This document shows, piece after piece, positions 6,346-12,176 of a stretch of DNA of 14,805 nt (the stretch's first letter is position 1; each line of letters begins with the position of its first letter). Location of the stretch: assembly GCA_963626285.1 (NCBI GenBank), contig CAVFWQ010000052.1, positions 1-14,805 of the forward strand, written 5' to 3'. A program made the position numbers and the translations under genes. This stretch comes from CAVDRM01 sp963626285 (GTDB lineage: Bacteria; Bacillota; Clostridia; Christensenellales; Aristaeellaceae). The notes under the pieces are model-generated. The model made no database searches and was not told the origin of the DNA. It saw nothing but the letters and a program-made list of their open reading frames with translations.

Positions 6346-7650
6346 GTGAGCGAGGAGAAACGTTATCATTCCGTTCGATTGGATAAAAGCAGCTGCCGCG
6401 GCTGCACGAACTGCCTGAAGCATTGCCCGACGGAGGCCATCCGTGTGCGCGGCGGTCGTGCGCATATCATTGACGAGCGATGCATTGACTGCGGCGAGTG
6501 CATCCGCATCTGTGATTTCCATGCAAAGGTCGCGGTCACGGACGCGCTGGAGGACATCAAAAAGTTCAAATATGCCATTGCCCTGCCTGCGCCGACCCTG
6601 TACGGGCAGTTCAAAAACCTGAAAAAGCCCGTTTATGTGCTGGAAGCGCTGAAGCATCTCGGCTTTGCGGAGGTGTTTGAGGTGGCGCAGGGCGCGGACA
6701 TAGTGACCCGCGCCATCCGTGAAAAGCTGCGCGAGCCGGGGCTGCCCAAGCCGCTGATTTCTTCCGCCTGCCCCGCCGTTGTGCGGCTGATTCAGGTCAG
6801 ATTCCCCGATTTGATTCCGCATATCGTGGATGTACGCCAGCCGATGGAGGTAGCCGCCATGATAGCGCGGAAGGAGTTTTGCAGGAAGAACGGCTGCGGA
6901 GAAGAGGATGTCGGCTGCTTTTTCATCACGCCGTGTCCTGCCAAAATGACGGCCATCCGGCGACCGATAGGTCAGAAAGTTTCCGCATTGGACGGCTCTG
7001 TCTCCATCATGGAAATCTATGGCCAGCTCCTGCCGCACATTAAAAAAATGCAGGAAAATCCTGATTTTCAGCCTGCCACGGGCTATGGCGTGGGCTGGGC
7101 GGCCAGCAGCGGCGAGGCGAATGCCGTCTGTCCCGAAAACAGTCTGTCCGTGGACGGCATCCCGAATGTCATTCGGGTGCTGGAGGAGGTCGAAAATAAC
7201 AAGCTGAACGATTTGGTCTATCTGGAGGGCAACGCCTGTATGGGCGGCTGTGTCGGCGGTCCGCTGACCTTTGAAAACAATTATGTGGCGAAAAACGCCA
7301 TTCGCAAATTGGTGGATTCCATGCCGAAGGAACATCCGAATCATGAAGTGCCGGCCTCCGTGATGATCAAGTACCCGCTGTATAACGATGAGCCGATTCA
7401 GGAAAACAGCGCCATGCAGCTGGATGACAACCTGGTCATGGCGATGAAAAAGATGCAGCGGATGAACGACATTTTGAGCGGTCTGCCGGGCTATGACTGC
7501 GGCTCGTGCGGCTCACCGACCTGCCGCACCTTTGCGGAGGATATCGTGCGCGGCTATTGCAGCGAAATGGACTGCATCCATAAGCTCAAAGACAAGCTCA
7601 AGATCATGGCGCAGCAGATGGTGGAACTGGCGCAGTCCAAACGAGAATGA
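6346..7650 (+). CDS. Putative sensory [FeFe] hydrogenase, group D-like (HydS-type)
   Basis: This 434-residue protein resembles an [FeFe] hydrogenase large subunit but not a normal catalyst. It starts at GTG 6346, nine bases after AGGAAG. Residues 17-56 hold two [4Fe-4S] motifs (C17/C20/C23/C27 and C46/C49/C52/C56). The H-cluster cysteines are all present: C142, C197, C298 and C302. However, L1 reads SSACP, with A141 in place of the proton-transfer cysteine. L2 reads TPCPAKMTA instead of MPCxxKxxE, and L3 reads EGNACMGGC without the usual methionine. A C-terminal Fe-S domain follows (C385, C388, C393, C405, C410), and the protein ends there without PAS or kinase domains. From memory, the A-for-C change matches the Thermoanaerobacter mathranii HydS studied as a putative H2 sensor. 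The sensor role is inferred; slow hydrogenase activity or electron transfer is possible. Confidence 0.9.
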   Translation: MSEEKRYHSVRLDKSSCRGCTNCLKHCPTEAIRVRGGRAHIIDERCIDCGECIRICDFHAKVAVTDALEDIKKFKYAIALPAPTLYGQFKNLKKPVYVLEALKHLGFAEVFEVAQGADIVTRAIREKLREPGLPKPLISSACPAVVRLIQVRFPDLIPHIVDVRQPMEVAAMIARKEFCRKNGCGEEDVGCFFITPCPAKMTAIRRPIGQKVSALDGSVSIMEIYGQLLPHIKKMQENPDFQPATGYGVGWAASSGEANAVCPENSLSVDGIPNVIRVLEEVENNKLNDLVYLEGNACMGGCVGGPLTFENNYVAKNAIRKLVDSMPKEHPNHEVPASVMIKYPLYNDEPIQENSAMQLDDNLVMAMKKMQRMNDILSGLPGYDCGSCGSPTCRTFAEDIVRGYCSEMDCIHKLKDKLKIMAQQMVELAQSKRE

Positions 7651-7664
7651 GAAAGGGGAACAAT

Positions 7665-8009
7665 ATGACGGTCAATGAGCTTCAGACGATTTTAAACGCT
7701 GAAAATTTAACGCCTTCTGTCGACGGAAGCCGCGAAATTTCCTGCGGGTACGCCTGCGACCTTTTAAGCTGGGTGATGGCGCACGGACAGGAGAACATGG
7801 CATGGGTGACGGTGCAGACGCATATGAATGTCATCGCCGTGGCTGTCTTGGCGGATATGGCGTGTGTCATCATGCCGGAAAACATCCAAATGGAGGCAGA
7901 GAGCATCGAAAAGGCCGAGCACGAGGGCTTGACCGTGCTGAAAACCGCGCTGTCTTCCTACGGGGTTTGTGCGGCAATGGCCAAAGCCGGCATTTCGGAA
8001 CGAGGCTGA
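7665..8009 (+). CDS. DRTGG-like domain protein, second copy
   Basis: This small protein of 114 residues is related to the one encoded at 5526-5897. Both begin MT(I/V) followed by an acidic residue, a hydrophobic pair and IL.A, and both carry an AC(S/D)L(M/L)S-type segment about 30 residues in (CGYACDLLSWVM here). The ATG at 7665 follows AAAGGGGAA (7652-7660); another in-frame ATG at 7647 overlaps the previous stop but lacks such a site. Hydrophobic strands (VIAVAVLAD, MACVIMPEN, LTVLKTALSSYG) suggest a small alpha/beta domain. It lies between the sensory hydrogenase and the PHP gene. I recognise the family by context and pattern, and its function is not established. Confidence 0.72.
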   Translation: MTVNELQTILNAENLTPSVDGSREISCGYACDLLSWVMAHGQENMAWVTVQTHMNVIAVAVLADMACVIMPENIQMEAESIEKAEHEGLTVLKTALSSYGVCAAMAKAGISERG

Positions 8010-8012
8010 CCG

Positions 8013-8723
8013 ATGGAAACGCTGTTTGCCGATCTGCATATGCATTCCTGTCTTTCGCCCTGCGCGGACGATGACATGACCCCTGCCAATATCTGCGGCA
8101 TGGCCATGCTGAAGGGTTTGCAGATGATTGCGGTGACGGATCACAATACGGCGCTGAATCTTCCGTATGTTCAAACGTGCGCGGAGGCCTACGGGCTTTT
8201 GCTGATTCCCGGCATGGAAATCACGACCCGCGAGGAGGTTCATCTGCTCGGCTACTTCCCGTCGGTCGACGCCGCGCTTTCCTTTGGGGAATTTCTTCGC
8301 CCGCATCTGCCGCCGAAGAAAAACAGGCCGTCGCTTTTCGGCAATCAGTTCATTGTCAATGAGGGTGATGCGGTCGTCGGCGAGGAGGATGCCTTGCTGA
8401 TCGGCGCAACGGACCTGCCGCTCCATCAGGCGGCGGCGGCCGTTCGTTCTTTTGGCGGCGTTCCCGTGCCCGCGCATATCAACCGCGGGGCAAACGGCCT
8501 GCTGGTCAACTTGGGCTTTATGCCGGAGGACATCGAGTTTTCCGCCGTAGAGGTTTGGCGGGCGCTGCCGTGCGCCCATACGCCGCAGGCAGGGCGAAGG
8601 GTGCTGCATTCGTCTGATGCGCATCGGCTGGGTGATATTTTAGAGGCCGAGGTGAGCGTTTCCCTGCCTGAAAAGAGCATCGGCGGCTTTCTCCGATATC
8701 TGAGCGAAAAAAGTATGCTGTAA
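8013..8723 (+). CDS. PHP-domain metal-dependent phosphoesterase
   Basis: This 236-residue protein of the PHP superfamily probably hydrolyses a phosphoester with two or three bound metals. The metal ligands expected for the family are present in order: H9-x-H11 (DLHMHS), D43-H44 (TDHNT), E69 (PGMEITT), H77 (HLLGYF), H155 (PAHINR) and D202-x-H204 (SSDAH). It starts three bases after the preceding stop, with a weak site (GAGG, about 8001-8005), so coupled translation is likely. It is the last gene of the 5526-8723 operon. Relatives include nucleotide phosphatases of the TrpH/YciV type and histidinol phosphatase. Neither is implied by the neighbours, so the substrate is open; a signalling nucleotide would fit a sensory operon but is speculation. 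Confidence 0.88.
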   Translation: METLFADLHMHSCLSPCADDDMTPANICGMAMLKGLQMIAVTDHNTALNLPYVQTCAEAYGLLLIPGMEITTREEVHLLGYFPSVDAALSFGEFLRPHLPPKKNRPSLFGNQFIVNEGDAVVGEEDALLIGATDLPLHQAAAAVRSFGGVPVPAHINRGANGLLVNLGFMPEDIEFSAVEVWRALPCAHTPQAGRRVLHSSDAHRLGDILEAEVSVSLPEKSIGGFLRYLSEKSML

Positions 8724-8800
8724 AGTATGCGTGGTTAGAGACATTTTACTCATATTGAAATAACAAAGTCATTATAATTGATGCATTTTCACCAAAAAAC

Positions 8801-8833
8801 AAAAAAAATATTTTCATAAATGAATTTTTTTTT
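8801..8833 (+). terminator. Weak AT-rich hairpin, possible terminator after PHP gene
   Basis: Eight A residues (8801-8808), a small TTCA-TAAA-TGAA hairpin (8813-8824) and nine T residues (8825-8833) can fold into an A/T stem. It is a poor terminator by GC content, but it is the only candidate between the PHP stop and the promoter of the next operon. Confidence 0.35.
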
Positions 8834-8863
8834 CTGAAATCCGATGCGTTTTGATGGGGCATA

Positions 8864-8872
8864 TGATACAAT
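8864..8872 (+). promoter_or_regulatory. Extended -10 promoter for the HydABC operon
   Basis: TGATACAAT reads as an extended -10 element (TG, one base, TACAAT). No good -35 lies 17 bases upstream, which extended -10 promoters do not need; TTGATG at 8851 is too close. It sits in a 200-base AT-rich gap ahead of a strong AAGGAGGA ribosome site (8907-8914), so the hydrogenase operon can be expressed separately from the sensor operon. Confidence 0.5.
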
Positions 8873-8923
8873 ATATATCGGTATGTTCCGGCACTATATA
8901 ACACACAAGGAGGACTTTCTGAC

Positions 8924-9400
8924 ATGCAAGACATGAAGGAAAAATATGATGAGCTGCAAAAGGTCATTGCTGAGCTGAAGGAACAGCCCGGCGCACTGAT
9001 GCCCGTTTTGCAGCATGCGCAGGAGATTTTCGGCTGTGTCCCGATGGACGTACAAAAGATGATTGCCGAGGGGCTTCATGTAACGCTGAGCGAGGTTTAC
9101 GGCGTAGCCACCTTCTATGCTCAGTTTTCTTTGCAGCCCAAGGGCGAATATCTGATCAGCGTCTGCTTAGGCACGGCCTGCTATGTCAAGGGAAGCCAGA
9201 AGGTGCTGGACAAGCTGGCGGAGGAGCTGAAGATTCCTGTCGGCGGCACAACGCCGGACGGACGCTTCACCCTGCAGGCCACCCGCTGCTTGGGAGCCTG
9301 CGGCCTGGCGCCCGTTATGACCATCAACGAGGAGGTTTACGGCCGTCTGACGCCTGACCTGATTCCGGGCATTTTGGCGAAATACCGCGTTGAGGCATAA
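8924..9400 (+). CDS. hydC: NuoE-like [2Fe-2S] subunit of trimeric [FeFe] hydrogenase
   Basis: This is the small thioredoxin-fold subunit (158 residues) that carries one [2Fe-2S] cluster next to the NADH/flavin subunit in NAD-linked hydrogenases. The ATG at 8924 follows AAGGAGGA (8907-8914). The helical N-terminus with VPMDVQKMIAE and the segment EVYGVATFYAQF are family hallmarks. The cluster ligands are C81-x4-C86 and C122-x3-C126 (CLGTAC, CLGAC). Length matches the family. It is the first gene of the 8924-13925 operon, and four genes in the same direction follow closely. It would act in the cytoplasm with HydB and HydA. The name hydC follows bifurcating-hydrogenase usage. Confidence 0.93.
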   Translation: MQDMKEKYDELQKVIAELKEQPGALMPVLQHAQEIFGCVPMDVQKMIAEGLHVTLSEVYGVATFYAQFSLQPKGEYLISVCLGTACYVKGSQKVLDKLAEELKIPVGGTTPDGRFTLQATRCLGACGLAPVMTINEEVYGRLTPDLIPGILAKYRVEA

Positions 9401-9403
9401 GCC

Positions 9404-9955
9404 ATGCGTGACATTTCCCTGCATCTGTTAGACATTGTTCAAAACAGCGTCACCGCCAATGCCAAGCATATCGATATTATGTTTACGCTGGAAGGCAGTG
9501 CGCTGACCATGACGGTGAAGGATGACGGCAAAGGCATGAGCGCGGAGCTTTTAGCGCGTGTCCGCAGTCCCTTCGCAACGACCCGCACCACCCGCAAGGT
9601 GGGCTTGGGCATTCCGCTGCTGCAGCAGAATGCGCGCTTGACGGGCGGCGATGTAACGATTGAGAGCAGGCTTGGGGAAGGCACGACTATCAGTGCCGTG
9701 TTTCATACCGCCTCAATCGACTGCCTGCCGCTGGGGGATTTAGCGGGGACGATCGTCACGCTTGTGCTGGCGAATCCCGAAACGCCTGAATTTTCGCTTG
9801 TCTGCACCTCCGAAAAAGGATATATGAGCTTTTCGACGCAGGAGGTGCGGGCCGCGCTTCAGGGCGTTCCGTTAAGCGAGCCGGAGGTCATCCGTTGGAT
9901 GCAGGAATCCATTCAAGAGGAAATCGAACCGATATTGGGAGGAATTATCCGATGA
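9404..9955 (+). CDS. GHKL (HATPase_c) ATP-binding protein in hydrogenase operon
   Basis: This 183-residue protein has a histidine-kinase-like ATPase domain but no phosphoacceptor histidine domain. The N box lies at the very start (LLDIVQNS, N14). The G1 box is D40-D-G42-K-G44, followed by SPFATTRTTRKVGLGIPL as lid and G2, and by GEGTTISAVF near residue 100. The last 70 residues form an added region (TIVTLVLAN, then a helical tail) that I do not recognise. It starts four bases after hydC and ends in an ATGA overlap with the next gene, so it is made together with the hydrogenase subunits. Such a gene is a regular member of this clostridial cluster by my recollection, but its role is unknown. 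It differs in build from the RsbW-like protein at 5897-6322. Confidence 0.85.
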   Translation: MRDISLHLLDIVQNSVTANAKHIDIMFTLEGSALTMTVKDDGKGMSAELLARVRSPFATTRTTRKVGLGIPLLQQNARLTGGDVTIESRLGEGTTISAVFHTASIDCLPLGDLAGTIVTLVLANPETPEFSLVCTSEKGYMSFSTQEVRAALQGVPLSEPEVIRWMQESIQEEIEPILGGIIR

Positions 9956-10326
9956 AATCCATTGCCGAACTCGAAGCCATCCGCAAGCAGACCCTGGAAA
10001 GGATTAATCTTCGCCGTGAAGACAAGAGCGAAGTGATCCGCGTTGTTGTCGGTATGGCGACCTGCGGCATCGCCGCGGGCGCTCGTCCCGTCATGTTGGC
10101 CTTTATGGATGAGGTACAGCGCCGCCATCTGAATCATGTGACCGTGTCCCAGACGGGATGCATCGGCATGTGCCGCTTAGAACCGATGGTAGACGTTTAT
10201 GTCCCCGGCCAAGACAAGGTCACCTATGTGCATATGACCCCCGAAAAGGTCAGCCGCATCGTGGCAGAGCACATTGTCAACGGCCGTCCCGTTCAGGAAT
10301 ATACCATCGGCGCCGTCGAAGAATAA
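9952..10326 (+). CDS. Small thioredoxin-fold (2Fe-2S) ferredoxin-like protein
   Basis: This 124-residue protein is of the thioredoxin-like ferredoxin family. The ATG at 9952 overlaps the previous stop (ATGA) and follows GGGAGGAATT; a longer in-frame start upstream would run into the ATPase gene. A helical N-terminus of about 25 residues precedes VVVGMATCGIAAGARP. TGCIGMC follows, giving cysteines at 38, 70 and 74 only. A canonical cluster of this fold uses four cysteines, so one ligand is absent or replaced. This looks like a family trait, since the CGIAAGA segment is conserved in the homologues I recall. It resembles the N-terminal domain of HydB encoded next and may be an extra electron carrier or an assembly or regulatory subunit. 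Confidence 0.82.
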   Translation: MKSIAELEAIRKQTLERINLRREDKSEVIRVVVGMATCGIAAGARPVMLAFMDEVQRRHLNHVTVSQTGCIGMCRLEPMVDVYVPGQDKVTYVHMTPEKVSRIVAEHIVNGRPVQEYTIGAVEE

Positions 10327-10352
10327 CATCCGTCTGAGGAGGAATGACCCCT

Positions 10353-12155
10353 ATGGAAATTTACCGCGCACATGTGCTGGTCTGCGGCGGCACCGGCTGC
10401 TCTTCATCCGGCTCTGCGAAGCTGATCGAGCGCTTTGAGGAAAAAATCAAGGAAAACCATCTTGAAAAAGAAGTAAAGGTCATCCGCACCGGCTGCTTTG
10501 GTCTGTGCGAGGCCGGTCCTGTCGTCATCGTCTATCCGGACGGCACGTTCTACAGCCGCGTGAAGGAGGACGATGTGGACGAAATCGTGTCCGAGCATCT
10601 GCTGAAGGGCCGTAAAGTCCAGCACCTGGTCTATATGGACCATGCGACGCATGAGCAAAGCACGACCAAGTCTTTGCAGGACATCAACTTTTATCGTCAT
10701 CAGATGCGTCTTGCGCTGCGCAACTGCGGCGTTATCGACCCTGAAAATATCGATGAATACATCGCCTTTGACGGCTACCGCGCCTTGGAAAAGGCGCTGA
10801 CCTCCATGAGCCGTGAAGAGGTCATTGACGAGGTCTTAAAGTCCGGCCTGCGCGGGCGCGGCGGCGGCGGCTTCCCGACGGGTCTCAAGTGGAAGTTCGC
10901 CTATGGCGACGGCAAAACGGGCGTGCAGAAGTATGTCGCCTGCAACGCCGACGAGGGCGACCCCGGCGCATTCATGGATCGCTCCATTTTAGAGGGCGAC
11001 CCGCACAGCGTGCTGGAGGCCATGGCCATTGCCGGCTATGCCATCGGCGCTTCGGAGGGCTACATTTACGTCCGTGCCGAATATCCCATCGCCGTCAAGC
11101 GCTTGCAGGTGGCCATCGGTCAGGCGCGTGAATACGGTCTGCTGGGCAAAAACATCTTTGAAACCGGCTTTGACTTTGACATTCACATCCGTCTCGGCGC
11201 GGGCGCTTTCGTCTGCGGCGAGGAAACCGCGCTCATGCGCTCCATCGAGGGCAAGCGCGGCGAACCGACGCCCCGTCCTCCGTTCCCCGCGGTCAAGGGT
11301 CTGTTTGCAAAGCCCACGATGCTCAACAACGTGGAGACCTACGCCAATGTCCCGCAGATTATCCTGAAGGGCGCGGACTGGTTTGCCGGCATCGGCACGG
11401 AAAAGTCCAAGGGCACGAAGGTGTTCGCTTTGGGCGGCAAGATTAACAATACGGGCTTGGTGGAAGTCCCGATGGGCACGCCGCTGCGCACCATCATTTA
11501 TGACATCGGCGGCGGCATCCCCAACGGCAAGGCGTTTAAGGCCGTTCAGACGGGCGGTCCGTCCGGCGGCTGCCTCCCTGCCAACCTGCTGGATACGCCC
11601 GTGGACTATGACAACCTGATTGCGGCCGGCTCCATGATGGGTTCCGGCGGCATGATCGTCATGGATGAGGACAACTGCATGGTGGATATTGCCCGCTTCT
11701 TCCTCGACTTCACCGTCGATGAGAGCTGCGGCAAGTGCGCTCCCTGCCGCATCGGTACGCGCCGTATGCTGGAGATCCTCAACCGCATCGTTGAGGGCAA
11801 GGGCGAAGAAGGCGACATCGAAAAGCTGGAGCTGCTCGCCAAGACCATTAAAGCCACCGCGCTGTGCGGCTTGGGGCAGACAGCACCGAACCCCGTTTTG
11901 TCAACGCTGCATTACTTCCGCGATGAATATGAAGCGCATATCAAAGAAAAGCGCTGCCCGGCGCATCATTGTCAGGCGCTGCTTCAGTATGTGATCACCG
12001 ATAAGTGCCGCGGCTGCACGGCCTGCGCCCGCGTCTGTCCGGCCGGAGCGATTTCCGGCACGGTCAAGCAGCAGCACGTCATTGATCCGGCTAAGTGCCT
12101 CAAGTGCGGTGCGTGCATGGAAAAGTGCCGCTTTGGCGCCATCATCAAGAAGTAA
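10353..12155 (+). CDS. hydB: NuoF-like NADH-binding flavoprotein subunit of [FeFe] hydrogenase
   Basis: HydB oxidises or reduces NAD(H) at FMN and shuttles electrons to HydA, probably also to ferredoxin. The ATG at 10353 sits nine bases after GAGGAGGA; an ATG at 10344 directly abuts that site and is unlikely. The protein has 600 residues in four parts. First comes an N-terminal thioredoxin-like [2Fe-2S] domain (C11/C16/C48/C52). The NuoF core carries the NADH/FMN glycine-rich loop RGRGGGGFP near 168, NADEGDPGAF, and GEETALM. The [4Fe-4S] site is C459/C462/C465 with C505. A C-terminal 2[4Fe-4S] ferredoxin domain follows (C552/C555/C558/C562 and C582/C585/C588/C592). This domain order is that of HydB in bifurcating trimeric hydrogenases. 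True bifurcation versus simple NADH-dependent activity cannot be decided here. Confidence 0.95.
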   Translation: MEIYRAHVLVCGGTGCSSSGSAKLIERFEEKIKENHLEKEVKVIRTGCFGLCEAGPVVIVYPDGTFYSRVKEDDVDEIVSEHLLKGRKVQHLVYMDHATHEQSTTKSLQDINFYRHQMRLALRNCGVIDPENIDEYIAFDGYRALEKALTSMSREEVIDEVLKSGLRGRGGGGFPTGLKWKFAYGDGKTGVQKYVACNADEGDPGAFMDRSILEGDPHSVLEAMAIAGYAIGASEGYIYVRAEYPIAVKRLQVAIGQAREYGLLGKNIFETGFDFDIHIRLGAGAFVCGEETALMRSIEGKRGEPTPRPPFPAVKGLFAKPTMLNNVETYANVPQIILKGADWFAGIGTEKSKGTKVFALGGKINNTGLVEVPMGTPLRTIIYDIGGGIPNGKAFKAVQTGGPSGGCLPANLLDTPVDYDNLIAAGSMMGSGGMIVMDEDNCMVDIARFFLDFTVDESCGKCAPCRIGTRRMLEILNRIVEGKGEEGDIEKLELLAKTIKATALCGLGQTAPNPVLSTLHYFRDEYEAHIKEKRCPAHHCQALLQYVITDKCRGCTACARVCPAGAISGTVKQQHVIDPAKCLKCGACMEKCRFGAIIKK

Positions 12156-12176
12156 TCGCAAAGGAGGATATGTGAT

